NCBI GenBank assembly: GCA_017428785.1
Contig: JAFRQD010000061.1
Location: 33,316-97,315 of the forward strand
DNA from: Bacteroidaceae bacterium
Lineage (GTDB): Bacteria > Bacteroidota > Bacteroidia > Bacteroidales > Bacteroidaceae
DNA: 64,000 nucleotides
Direction of reading: 5' to 3'
Notes under the pieces: generated by a model
The model's database searches: none
What the model was told of the DNA's origin: nothing
What the model saw: only the letters and a program-made list of their open reading frames with translations
In this document: positions 41,768 through 50,457 of the stretch, one piece after another
How the letters are laid out: each line of letters starts with the position of its first letter
Numbering within the stretch: position 1 is the first letter of the stretch
Translations under genes and position numbers: made by a program

Positions 41768-44700
41768 TTTGCCGTTGATGATGTTCACACCCTTCTGGAG
41801 CTTGCTCATCTTCTGGCCGAGCATGTTGTAAATGCCCTTCTCGGTCGTGGTGTTGTGCTTGATCTCGTCGGATTCGATGCCGATGATGCCGTCGGGATCC
41901 TGAACGTTAGTGCCATAGTACTTCAGGCGCCAGTTGTCCATTACGCACCAGTCACCGCCTTCTCTGTTCTCGTCAAAGTCCTTGACGATACCGATGGTGG
42001 CAGAACCGCTGTCTTCTTCGGAGATGGTAAATGCAAGATAGTTCTTGTAGAGACCGCAGGGGAAGTATTCCTGACCGGCCTGGTCGGTGGCGTTCAAAGG
42101 CTGGCCGCCATAAGTGCCGGGCATACGCAAGCCCTGGTCAGCCCCGTAGCCGATGCCGGGAACCATGTTGGCCTCGATGTGGATAGGTGCGAGCTGCTGC
42201 ATCCTGCATTTGCTGCTGATACCGCTGATGCTCTGAGCTATGTTCAACTCGTCATCGGTAAGCAGTGGGCCGGCAAAGATGAGGGCGCGCTGTGCTATGG
42301 GCTTATTGGCAAGAACCTTTTCAACATGTGCCCCCTCGATGCCGTCGCGATAGTAGCCCTGTACTTCAACTACATATGTGCCTGCAGGCAAAGCTTGACC
42401 TTTCTCTTTGGGCTTTATTTTCTGTGCCATCATGAAGGTGTCTTCGTCGTATGCCTCGAAGACAAAGTTCTGGTGGTTGTCGCCACGGCCAAAGACTTTG
42501 CCGCTGCTGAATGCCCAGTCGGCGATGCTGAGGCGCTGGTCGAAGCCTGGGTTCTGGATGAGGAAGGAGACATCAACAGGATTCTCCTCGCTTGCATTGG
42601 CAATGAAGCCGAGCAACTCCTCGCGAGTGATGAACATCCACTGGTTGGTCTCCAGTTCGGAAGAGTGCATGTCGGTATCTACCACATAGTAGGAAGGAGC
42701 GTAACGGTTGTCGCCGTTGCGCAGACCGAGATACCTCCTGCAGCCTGGCTCGTAGGTGACGCCGGCATAGGTGGTCTCTGCTTCTGTGGATGCTGTGCCG
42801 TACTGGGCAATGTTATAGACATTCTCCTTGCCCTCAACAGGGATGAGCTCCCACTTAGAGCGTTCGCCAGTGTCAATAAAGCCACCCCAGTTCATGAAGT
42901 CCATCTCGCCCATCTGGCCATTCGGACGGAAGGTCTCGATGATGACTACAGGATTTGCATTTTCTTCTGGGGTTGCCTCCTCTCCTAAGTCTGCCTGGAT
43001 GACCATCATCGGATTGGATATGTATTCGATAGCGAGGTGAGTGCCCCATGATTCGCCGCCGCCAAGGAAGCCCTTTGCGCCTACATTATATAAATAATAG
43101 GTGGGGTTGTCGTACGTCGGTATATAATCCTCTTCATCATCATCCCATTCCATGTGTTGGGGATGTCCAATCTCTTCCTGGCCTACTATCTGAGGCACAC
43201 AGCCTACATAATTCTCGGTGTGGCGCTCCATAGCGGTAGCCTTGCGGGCATCGCGCAGAGGATTAAGATACTTGTTGATGTCGCTTGCTGTGGCGCAAGT
43301 GTCGAGAGCAGCAGTGGCAGCGTCGAGAGCGGTGCCCCACCAGCCTTTGTCCTCCATCTTGCGGCAGATTTCCCAAGTGTCCCTAAGAGTCTTGACCGAG
43401 CTGCTGTAGCCTACAATGACGTCGACCGCAGCCTTCATCTCCCTTGCATAGTTCCTCAGTTCTGCAGCGTCCTTGTTGGTGGCGAGCTCATGCTTGGCCT
43501 CGTCGATGATGGCCTGTATGTCTGCCTTCATCCTGTTGGTCAGGATAGCGTCAACATTCTCGGCGTAAGCGATGGCGTCCTTCACCAGCTGGGCGCACTC
43601 TTCGAAGTTAACCTCTATGACGTTGATGCCGCAGTCGTAGAACTTGCCGCCCCAGTTCTGCTGGATGTAGGTGGCAATGACGTTCTTGCCGACATTGAGG
43701 TACTTGGCGGGAATGTGAACCTGCACAGGGGTCTTGCCGTTGGTCCAACCCACATTCTTCTGCAGCAGATGGCCGTTGACGTATGTCTCGTAAACGTCAT
43801 CGTGGCAAACATTCAGCTCGTAAGACAGACGTTCGTTAATCTTGTCAAGCTCGAAGTTACGACGAATCCAGTAATTGGTATTGTGAACGCCCGGCCAGAA
43901 ACTCTGCTGCTCATCCATGTATTTATTCTTGCCGTCCTCAGTGGCTCCGACGGGCATCATTTGGTCGTCCCACATGCTGTCATCAAAGTCAGCCTGTGTC
44001 CAGGCCAAGGTCTCAACGCGGCCTTCAATCTCGGGAGCATCGGCTTCCGCGTAAGTAATTTCTATATCGCCATATTCAATGGCCTCAGCAATCTCCTCTT
44101 CAGTCCTTGCTTCTCTGTAGTCGCCTTCGCCGTCATTGAGAGTCTCGTCAAAATAGAAGTACTTCACGTCGCGCTTGTTCATCGAGATGAAGTTGAAGTA
44201 GTGTGTGCCTACCCACAGCTCCACGGCGTCTTCTTCATTGTCACCCTCTGTGATGTCGAGCAGGGACATCTCCTTGATGCTGACTGTAGCACCATCCTCG
44301 CCGCCTGCGAAGTCGAAGGCAACCTTGAAGTTGTTTACCTCTTCCCCGGTGAACTCCAGGCTAATGAGTGTTCCTTCGTAATCTTCTCCCTCAGTAGGAG
44401 CGGGAACCACCACCTCGTTGTATGCCAGCTCGATGTCGTCATCGTCGTTGTCGCCAAGTCTCACTGTAACCAAATTGAATTTCTTGTCGCTCTCCAGTCT
44501 GGCCTGGAATCTGTAGCTGTTGCCATCGACAATCTTGATGGGAGTCTTGAACTGGAGCACCTCCAAACCTTCCCAGTCGCTGTCCTCAAGATCGCTGTGG
44601 CCAGGCATCGTGAAGGTATAGACATCGCCAGGCTGAGCTTCATAGAGTGCAGACCAGGGGTGCTTGGGATTGTTGCTGGGAGACTGGAGGTCTTCGTTAT

Positions 44701-45478
44701 AACCGCCAGTGTTGTTGAAGAGCACCTTGCCCTCCCATGGAGTGGTGTAACCCATGTCGATGCCGCCCTCTGCTTTGGTGTAGAGACCGCAGTCGGCAAG
44801 AGCACCGCCCCAGTTCTGGTGAACATGGAAGGCAATCAGGTTCTCCTCGCCGCCAAGCTTGATAAGTGCCTTCTGCTCGTCGGTCAGCTGGATGAACTCG
44901 CCATTGTTCCAACCGTCTGTTGCCTCAAATACAAGCTCGCCGTTGATGTAGTACTGAGCAGGAGCATCGTCGTGTCCGCAAGCCAGATAGACAGGGCCGG
45001 AGAGCAGCTGGTCTGTCGTGAAGGTGCGGCGGACATAGATGTCGGCCATGACGCTGTTGGTAGTCCATCGATAGGAAGGACGGCCTTTGAATGTGGCATC
45101 AGTGCTGTAGGGAGCCGTCTGCATTTCCCAAAGGATTGGGAGATAGTTTCCTTCGTCGTCGAACTGGTCGGAGTTCACATCAAACTCCTTCGGCCCCATG
45201 TCGAAGTCCGGCTCATACCAGAGCCTGCCTTCTGCATCTTCTGCGGGTTCGCCGGTAATGTAGTTGTAACGGGAGTTGTCGATGTTATCACCCTCACCGT
45301 TGTCGCCATAGGTTATCCCTGAGTTGTAAACCCAAGTCCAAGCCGACCATTCAATGTCGCCGTCCCAATAGCTGGAAGGCAACACGATGATGTTGGCACC
45401 GACAGCTGTTAGGCCGTCACCTGCGCTGGCTATCAAAGAGAATAGCGCAGCTGCACAAAAAAGTAATGCTTTTTTCAT
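41750..45478 (-). CDS. large secreted protein with two beta-sandwich modules and a C-terminal sorting-like tail
   Basis: 1,242 residues with a signal peptide (ALLFCAAALFSLIASAG). Two related modules are visible: about 146-236 (ADIYVRRTF, CGHDDAPAQYYINGEL, HQNWGGALADCGLY) and about 530-615 (YWIRRNFEL, CHDDVYETYVNGHL, QQNWGGKFYDCGI). They match a module in the glutaminase-like protein nearby and resemble galactose-binding folds of glycosidases. The region after about 620 is helical (about 620-720). The end, GIYNMLGQKMSKLQKGVNI then INGKKVAVK, is the common Bacteroidales C-terminal 'YnlxGqk..kGv.I.nGkKv' domain, suspected to act in secretion or anchoring. No catalytic site is recognised; carbohydrate binding is inference. 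Confidence 0.83.
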   Translation of the reverse strand: MKKALLFCAAALFSLIASAGDGLTAVGANIIVLPSSYWDGDIEWSAWTWVYNSGITYGDNGEGDNIDNSRYNYITGEPAEDAEGRLWYEPDFDMGPKEFDVNSDQFDDEGNYLPILWEMQTAPYSTDATFKGRPSYRWTTNSVMADIYVRRTFTTDQLLSGPVYLACGHDDAPAQYYINGELVFEATDGWNNGEFIQLTDEQKALIKLGGEENLIAFHVHQNWGGALADCGLYTKAEGGIDMGYTTPWEGKVLFNNTGGYNEDLQSPSNNPKHPWSALYEAQPGDVYTFTMPGHSDLEDSDWEGLEVLQFKTPIKIVDGNSYRFQARLESDKKFNLVTVRLGDNDDDDIELAYNEVVVPAPTEGEDYEGTLISLEFTGEEVNNFKVAFDFAGGEDGATVSIKEMSLLDITEGDNEEDAVELWVGTHYFNFISMNKRDVKYFYFDETLNDGEGDYREARTEEEIAEAIEYGDIEITYAEADAPEIEGRVETLAWTQADFDDSMWDDQMMPVGATEDGKNKYMDEQQSFWPGVHNTNYWIRRNFELDKINERLSYELNVCHDDVYETYVNGHLLQKNVGWTNGKTPVQVHIPAKYLNVGKNVIATYIQQNWGGKFYDCGINVIEVNFEECAQLVKDAIAYAENVDAILTNRMKADIQAIIDEAKHELATNKDAAELRNYAREMKAAVDVIVGYSSSVKTLRDTWEICRKMEDKGWWGTALDAATAALDTCATASDINKYLNPLRDARKATAMERHTENYVGCVPQIVGQEEIGHPQHMEWDDDEEDYIPTYDNPTYYLYNVGAKGFLGGGESWGTHLAIEYISNPMMVIQADLGEEATPEENANPVVIIETFRPNGQMGEMDFMNWGGFIDTGERSKWELIPVEGKENVYNIAQYGTASTEAETTYAGVTYEPGCRRYLGLRNGDNRYAPSYYVVDTDMHSSELETNQWMFITREELLGFIANASEENPVDVSFLIQNPGFDQRLSIADWAFSSGKVFGRGDNHQNFVFEAYDEDTFMMAQKIKPKEKGQALPAGTYVVEVQGYYRDGIEGAHVEKVLANKPIAQRALIFAGPLLTDDELNIAQSISGISSKCRMQQLAPIHIEANMVPGIGYGADQGLRMPGTYGGQPLNATDQAGQEYFPCGLYKNYLAFTISEEDSGSATIGIVKDFDENREGGDWCVMDNWRLKYYGTNVQDPDGIIGIESDEIKHNTTTEKGIYNMLGQKMSKLQKGVNIINGKKVAVK

Positions 45479-45568
45479 CTTGTGTGTTATTAAGTTAATA
45501 CTAAAATGATAAATCTGCGTACAAATTTAGTGCTTTTTCCTTAATACTCAAAACAAAATCGTAAAAAG

Positions 45569-45600
45569 TTTGTGTTGTGTGACATTATTTTGTAAATTTG
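45569..45600 (+). promoter_or_regulatory. promoter of the metallo-hydrolase gene
   Basis: TTTG (45569-45572), 20 bp, TAAATTTG (45593-45600), then the start codon 23 nt later. A consensus fit. Confidence 0.8.
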
Positions 45601-45623
45601 CATGGAAAATATAACAAAAAAGG

Positions 45624-46427
45624 ATGAAATTCATATCACTTGGCTCGGGAAGCAGCGGCAATTGCTATCTTTTGCAGTCGGGCGGGACATCCATTTTGCT
45701 TGATGCAGGCATCAGCACCCGCACCTTGAAGAAGCATCTCAAGGATTTGGGTATGAGTCTGGAGGACGATGTGTCGGCGGTGTTTGTCACGCACGACCAT
45801 GCAGACCACATCAAGGCCGTGGGGAATATCGCCTGCGAGTGTGGCAAGACCATCTATGCCACGCGTCTTGTGCATGAGGGCATTGCCTGCAACCGTTGCC
45901 TGAAGATCGATGTGCCGAATAACCGTATGGCTTTCGTCGAGAAGGGAGTCACTTTGGAATACGGCAACTTCCGCATTACGCCGTTCGATGTGCCGCATGA
46001 CAGCCGCGACTGCGTGGGCTATGTCGTGGAGGCTGACGGCGTGCGTTTCTGCCTTATCACAGACATCGGACATGTTACAGAAACCATTCAGGAACAGGTC
46101 GGTCTTGCCAATTACTTGGTGCTGGAGGCAAACCACGACGTCAACATGTTGCTTATGGGAAAGTACTCGGCTTTCCTCAAAGAGCGCATCAGTAGCGACA
46201 AAGGCCATCTGAGCAATGAGCAGGCAGCAAGGCTGCTTGCCGAGTATGCAACCCCGCAGCTCCGTCATGTGTGGCTTTGTCACCTGAGCGAGGAGAACAA
46301 CCATCCCGTGCTGGCACGCAAGACTGCAGAGGCTGTGCTTCGGCAGCACGGAATCATTCCGGGTGTGGACTTCGAGCTTGATGTGCTGAAGAGGAAATCC
46401 CCCTCGGAGTTCTATACTTTGAGTTAA
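45624..46427 (+). CDS. metallo-beta-lactamase-fold hydrolase, YycJ/WalJ-like
   Basis: 267 residues, soluble, cytosolic. The opening KFISLGSGSSGNCYLL and zinc motif H57-D-H59-A-D61-H62 (VTHDHADHI) are typical of YycJ/WalJ, a proposed 5'-3' DNA exonuclease in mismatch repair. Later ligands are the His in VPHDSRDCVG and the Asp in LITDIGHV. Family length is about 260, so it is complete. It has its own promoter and is followed by a tRNA gene. The repair role is family-level knowledge. Confidence 0.9.
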   Translation: MKFISLGSGSSGNCYLLQSGGTSILLDAGISTRTLKKHLKDLGMSLEDDVSAVFVTHDHADHIKAVGNIACECGKTIYATRLVHEGIACNRCLKIDVPNNRMAFVEKGVTLEYGNFRITPFDVPHDSRDCVGYVVEADGVRFCLITDIGHVTETIQEQVGLANYLVLEANHDVNMLLMGKYSAFLKERISSDKGHLSNEQAARLLAEYATPQLRHVWLCHLSEENNHPVLARKTAEAVLRQHGIIPGVDFELDVLKRKSPSEFYTLS

Positions 46428-46494
46428 AAAGTGAATGAGTTGAAGGGTTAAGAAAAGAGAAATCTGCCAGAACAGAAAAAAAAGTGGCAAAACA

Positions 46495-46526
46495 TTTGGT
46501 GGATTAGAAAAAAGTTCATACCTTTG
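46495..46526 (+). promoter_or_regulatory. promoter of tRNA-Lys
   Basis: TTTG (46495-46498), 20-bp spacer, TACCTTTG (46519-46526), 23 nt before the tRNA. Confidence 0.8.
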
Positions 46527-46549
46527 CAGCCGCAAACAAGAAAAGCGAT

Positions 46550-46622
46550 GCGTCCTTAGCTCAGTTGGTAGAGCAATTGACTCTTAATCAATGGGTCCAG
46601 GGTTCGAGCCCCTGAGGGCGTA
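46550..46622 (+). tRNA. tRNA-Lys (anticodon CTT)
   Basis: A 73-nt cloverleaf. The 7-bp acceptor GCGTCCT/AGGGCGT contains two G-U pairs, the D arm is GCTCAGTTGGTAGAGC, the anticodon loop CTCTTAA gives CTT, and the T arm is CAGGG-TTCGAGC-CCCTG. The discriminator base is A. CCA is not encoded. Confidence 0.96.
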
Positions 46623-46631
46623 CAAGGTGAA

Positions 46632-46660
46632 AGGGATGAACTGGATGACAGTTCATCCCT
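46632..46660 (+). terminator. hairpin after tRNA-Lys
   Basis: AGGGATGAACTG pairs with CAGTTCATCCCT around a 5-nt loop. The T tract after it is short (ATTT). Confidence 0.75.
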
Positions 46661-46668
46661 ATTTCATA

Positions 46669-46745
46669 CCCCCTAACCCCCTTTAGGGAGGATAAAGTAT
46701 AATATGAATGGTAAAGGGTCTCCCCCTGAAGGGGGTCGGGGGGTC
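46669..46745. repeat. C-rich/G-rich REP-like hairpins before aspS
   Basis: ACCCCCTAACCCCCTTTAGG and GTCTCCCCCTGAAGGGGGTC are hairpins of the CCCC..GGGG type seen elsewhere in the window. They lie between tRNA-Lys and aspS. Confidence 0.65.
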
Positions 46746-46759
46746 TAATATATATAATA

Positions 46760-48541
46760 ATGTATAGGACTAAAACATGTGGCGAGTTGCGTCTCGCCAA
46801 CGTAGGAGAGAAAGTCACCCTGGCAGGATGGGTGCAGAGCATCCACAATCTGGGCGCACTCACATTCGTAGATCTGCGCGACCGCTACGGCATCACACAG
46901 CTGGCTTTCAACGAAGATGCTCCGGAAGCACTTCGTCAGCAGGCAGGCCGCTTGGGACGTGAGTTCGTCGTCCAGGCAAAGGGTGAAGTGGCCGAGCGCT
47001 ATTCCAAGAACAAGAACATTCCGACGGGCGACATCGAGATACTTGTCACCGAGCTGAACATACTGAACGAGAGCCTGACGCCTCCCTTCACGATAGAGGA
47101 GGAGAGCGACGGCGGCGACGACCTCAGGATGAAGTATCGCTACCTCGACTTGCGCCGGCCCAATGTGCGCAAGAATCTTGAGTTGCGCCACAAGTTTGCC
47201 TTCGAAGTGCGCCGTTACCTCGACCAGCACGGCTTCCTCGAGATTGAGACGCCTGTACTGGTGAACAGCACGCCTGAGGGTGCTCGCGACTTCGTTGTGC
47301 CCAGCCGCATGAATCCCGGCCAGTTCTATGCCTTGCCGCAGAGCCCGCAGACCTTGAAGCAGCTGCTGATGGTGAGCGGCATGGACCGCTACTTCCAGAT
47401 TGTCAAGTGCTTCCGCGACGAGGACCTTCGTGCTGACCGTCAGCCGGAGTTCACGCAGATAGACTGCGAGATGTCGTTCGTGGAGCAGGAAGACATCCTG
47501 CAGATGTTCGAGGGCATGAGTCGTCACCTCTTCAAGGCACTTAAGGGCATCGACATTCCCGAACTGCCTCGTATGACTTGGGCCGACGCGATGAAGTACT
47601 ACGGCAGCGACAAGCCCGACACGCGCTTCGGCATGAAGTTCGTGGAGCTGAAGAACAACCAGCCCGACAACGCATCCCGCGAGACGGTGGAGAGCATCTT
47701 CCCTGCAGGCTTCCAGGTGTTCGACGACGCAGCCTACATAGGCGCCATCTGCTGCGAAGGTCAGGCTGTCTATAGCCGCAAGCAGCTCGACGAGCTGACC
47801 GACTTTGTGAAGCGCCCCCAGATCGGCGCCAAGGGACTGGTTTATGCCCGCGTCCAGGAGGATGGCAGCGTGAAGAGCTCGGTCGATAAGTTCTACTCTG
47901 CCGACGTGCTCGAGCTTCTCCGAGAGAAGATGAACGCAAAGGCAGGCGACCTCATCCTCATCCTCTGCGGTCCCGACGCCATGAAGGTCCGCAAACAGCT
48001 CAGCGAGCTTCGCCTGGAAATGGGCAGCCGCATGGGTCTCAGGGACAAGAGCAAGTATTCGTGCCTTTGGGTGATCGACTTTCCGATGTACGAGTGGAGC
48101 GACGAGGAGCAGCGCCTCATGGCCATGCACCATCCGTTCACCTCGCCCAAACCCGAGGACATTCCTCTGCTCGATACAGACCCCGCCAGCGTTCGTGCCA
48201 ATGCCTACGACATGGTGGTGAACGGCGTGGAGGTCGGCGGCGGCAGCATCCGTATCCACGACGCCAAGCTGCAGCAGAAGATATTCGAGATACTGGGCTT
48301 CACGCCCGAACAGGCTCAGCAGAAGTTCGGCTTCCTGATGAATGCCTTCAAGTACGGAGCACCACCTCACGGCGGACTGGCCTATGGTTTGGACCGCTTC
48401 GTGAGCCTCTTCGCAGAGCTCGACAGCATCCGCGACTGCATAGCCTTCCCGAAGAACAACAGCGGCCGCGATGTGATGCTCGATGCACCTGGCCCAATCG
48501 ACCAAAAGCAGATGGATGAACTCTGCATCAGACTGAAGTAA
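46760..48541 (+). CDS. aspS: aspartyl-tRNA synthetase, bacterial type
   Basis: 593 residues, the normal bacterial AspRS length. It has an N-terminal OB-fold anticodon domain ([21 protein letters not shown], residues about 10-30), the class II catalytic core with motif 2 ([18 protein letters not shown]), the GAD insertion domain in the middle, and motif 3 ([11 protein letters not shown]). It attaches aspartate to tRNA-Asp in the cytosol. It is probably monocistronic, with tRNA-Lys and REP hairpins before it and a strong terminator after it. Confidence 0.98.
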   Translation: MYRTKTCGELRLANVGEKVTLAGWVQSIHNLGALTFVDLRDRYGITQLAFNEDAPEALRQQAGRLGREFVVQAKGEVAERYSKNKNIPTGDIEILVTELNILNESLTPPFTIEEESDGGDDLRMKYRYLDLRRPNVRKNLELRHKFAFEVRRYLDQHGFLEIETPVLVNSTPEGARDFVVPSRMNPGQFYALPQSPQTLKQLLMVSGMDRYFQIVKCFRDEDLRADRQPEFTQIDCEMSFVEQEDILQMFEGMSRHLFKALKGIDIPELPRMTWADAMKYYGSDKPDTRFGMKFVELKNNQPDNASRETVESIFPAGFQVFDDAAYIGAICCEGQAVYSRKQLDELTDFVKRPQIGAKGLVYARVQEDGSVKSSVDKFYSADVLELLREKMNAKAGDLILILCGPDAMKVRKQLSELRLEMGSRMGLRDKSKYSCLWVIDFPMYEWSDEEQRLMAMHHPFTSPKPEDIPLLDTDPASVRANAYDMVVNGVEVGGGSIRIHDAKLQQKIFEILGFTPEQAQQKFGFLMNAFKYGAPPHGGLAYGLDRFVSLFAELDSIRDCIAFPKNNSGRDVMLDAPGPIDQKQMDELCIRLK

Positions 48542-48564
48542 TATTTTTCGCCAAAAGAATACGC

Positions 48565-48603
48565 AAATCCCCACTGCGGACAGCCAGTCTGCAGTGGGGA
48601 TTT
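48565..48603 (+). terminator. intrinsic terminator of aspS
   Basis: AAATCCCCACTGC (48565-48577) pairs with GCAGTGGGGATTT (48591-48603), followed by TTTGTTT. Confidence 0.92.
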
Positions 48604-48715
48604 TTGTTTCTGTTGTTCTCCCCAATCGCTCTGCCACTAACGGGCAAATGCCTTTTAATGCGAGGGGAGTTGGCGTCATCGAAAAGGCCGATGAACAGGG
48701 CTCTGAAGGGGGGCG

Positions 48716-48805
48716 AAAAACGCCGCCTGCGGAAATGCCCAACGCCGCACGCGGGGATTGCCATCGCCGCACGCGGAATTTGCCATCGCCGCACGCGGCG
48801 TTTTT
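48716..48805. repeat. array A3: four 14-nt cores at 22-bp period
   Basis: Cores at 48721, 48743, 48765 and 48787: CGCCGCCTGCGGAA, CGCCGCACGCGGGG, CGCCGCACGCGGAA, CGCCGCACGCGGCG. Linkers are ATGCCCAA, ATTGCCAT, TTTGCCAT. AAAAA precedes and TTTTT follows. It lies between the convergent aspS and MATE genes, downstream of a complete terminator. Confidence 0.95.
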
Positions 48806-48834
48806 AATGCCCCTGTGAGGGGGTGTTTCATCCC

Positions 48835-50280
48835 CTATTTTTGAGGTTTTGAGAATGCCTTCAGCCAGCTGTCTCCACGGAAGCGGATGAGGAAGATGAT
48901 GCCGCGGAAACAGAGCTCCGTTGCCATCGCAATCCAGACACCTTGCAGTCCCATTCGGGAAACGAGCATGTAGGCAAGTACGATGCGCACGAACCAAATG
49001 CTTGCCAGGTTCATCGTGCAGGGAATCAGCGTGTCTTTCGCTCCGACGAAGATGCCGTAGCAGACAATGCTTGCGGCGAACATCGGCTCGGCAAACGCTT
49101 CGATGCGAAGAATCTGTACCGTCAGCCTCTGTACGTCGAGGTCGGGTGTCATGACACTCATGAGGGCTGGCGAGCAACAGTACATCACCACAGCCATTAT
49201 GGTCATGAAGGCTATGCCCATCGAGAGCGTGATGCGTCCGAAACTCCTTGCCAGGAAGCGGCGGCCTGCTCCGAGGCTCTGTCCGACGAGCGTGGTGGCT
49301 GCGTCGGAAATGCCATAGCCGGGCATGTAGCAGAGGGCTTCTACGGTGATGCCGAAGCTGTTGGCAGCAATGGCAATCGTGCCGAGCGGCGCCACAATTA
49401 TCGTGCTCACTATCTGGGCGCCGCACAGGATGACGTGCTCCACAGCTATCGGCGCACTGATGTGGAAACTCTCGCGCAATGTCTTGAGTTGCGGAATGAA
49501 TGTGCCTGTATCCTGACGAAGCGAGAGTTCCTTGCTCCGCACAACCGTGAAATAGCACATCAGCAAGGAGCAGATGACGAAGGCAAGGGCTGTGCCCAGG
49601 ACGGCACCTGCCACACCAAGGCCTGCGCCGGGAATATCCATTGAATATTGAATATTGAATATTGAACCTTCGTAGGTGCGGGAAGGGAAGATGAGGAGCC
49701 AGTTGAATAGGACATCGAGCAGACAAAGCCCGATGTTCAGGATGCTGGGGATGTGCATGTTGCCGCTGCATCGGAGCATGCCGGCACAGAGCGAGTTCAG
49801 CATCGAGAAGGGTAGGCACATGGAGAAGAACATGAAGTAGAGGCTTGCGTCGCGGCAGATGTCCTCGCCTCCGCCAAGCCAGTGCGGCAGATAGCTGCTG
49901 ATGCCCACTCCGATGACGCTGAGCGCCAAGGCAAAGAGGATGCAGGAAATGAAGCTCTGCCTAAGCACCTGTCGCGCTCCGGCAAAGTCGTTGGCACCTA
50001 TCTTGTGCGCCACCTGAACATAGAAGCCGACGCTTATCGCATGGCAGAGACTGCCGAAAAGCCATATCGTGGTGCTCACCAGTCCGATGCTCGCGCTGGC
50101 CTGTGCCCCGAGGCTGCCCACCATGCTGGCATCGATGTACTGCATCATGATGTGCACCAGCTGCGCCAACATGCTGGGTAAACTGAGCAAGGCGGTAAGC
50201 TTGACCTGTGCCTTCCAGTCGAGCTTGCCGCCTTCTCGTATGAGCGAGAGCAACTTGTCTTTACTCTGCGTGTATTTCAT
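48835..50280 (-). CDS. MATE-family efflux transporter
   Basis: 481 residues with 12 predicted membrane helices in two homologous halves. 'LPSMLAQLVHIMMQYIDASMVGSLG' and 'GQSLGAGRRFLARSFGRITL' are the typical half-repeats. It should export drugs or metabolites using a Na+ or H+ gradient. Around residues 205-213 the loop between helices reads IFNIQYSMD, encoded by tandem TTGAATA heptads (49641-49666), an in-frame repeat insert in an otherwise normal protein. Confidence 0.93.
   Translation of the reverse strand: MKYTQSKDKLLSLIREGGKLDWKAQVKLTALLSLPSMLAQLVHIMMQYIDASMVGSLGAQASASIGLVSTTIWLFGSLCHAISVGFYVQVAHKIGANDFAGARQVLRQSFISCILFALALSVIGVGISSYLPHWLGGGEDICRDASLYFMFFSMCLPFSMLNSLCAGMLRCSGNMHIPSILNIGLCLLDVLFNWLLIFPSRTYEGSIFNIQYSMDIPGAGLGVAGAVLGTALAFVICSLLMCYFTVVRSKELSLRQDTGTFIPQLKTLRESFHISAPIAVEHVILCGAQIVSTIIVAPLGTIAIAANSFGITVEALCYMPGYGISDAATTLVGQSLGAGRRFLARSFGRITLSMGIAFMTIMAVVMYCCSPALMSVMTPDLDVQRLTVQILRIEAFAEPMFAASIVCYGIFVGAKDTLIPCTMNLASIWFVRIVLAYMLVSRMGLQGVWIAMATELCFRGIIFLIRFRGDSWLKAFSKPQK
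49641..49666. repeat. heptad repeat inside the MATE gene
   Basis: Three full TTGAATA units plus TTGAA. In the coding strand this reads ATTCAAT repeated, giving IFNIQYS with period seven residues. Confidence 0.92.
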
Positions 50281-50286
50281 GAAATG

Positions 50287-50457
50287 AAAAATCGGGAGTT
50301 AAAGTGGGAGTTAAGCCTGCAAGCAGGCTGGAAGTTAAGCACTTCGTGCTGGACGATAGAGATGGAAGCTGAATGTGAGTTTGGTATTGTCCTTTTTAAC
50401 TTCCATGAGCGTAGCGAATTAACTTCCATTTTTAACTTCCTCTTTTAACTTCCAACA
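50287..50457. repeat. inverted-repeat element between DUF3737 and MATE genes
   Basis: Left side: GGGAGTTAA twice and GGAAGTTAA; right side: TTAACTTCC or TAACTTCC four times. Internal hairpins are CCTGCAAGCAGG and AGCACTTCGTGCT. The element overlaps the last codons of the DUF3737 gene and looks MITE-like. Confidence 0.75.

Noticed and set aside
43154-45322. 722-codon plus-strand open frame opposite the 1,242-residue protein
   Set aside because: No domain is recognisable and the composition is Val/Leu/His-rich as expected for an antisense frame. The minus-strand gene has a signal peptide and a known C-terminal tail.
46745-49819. Open frame of more than 1,000 codons on the minus strand across aspS and the MATE region
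   Set aside because: It is antisense to aspS, a certain gene, and reads through arrays and a terminator. The product has no signal peptide or known motif. It is a by-product of GC-rich codon usage.
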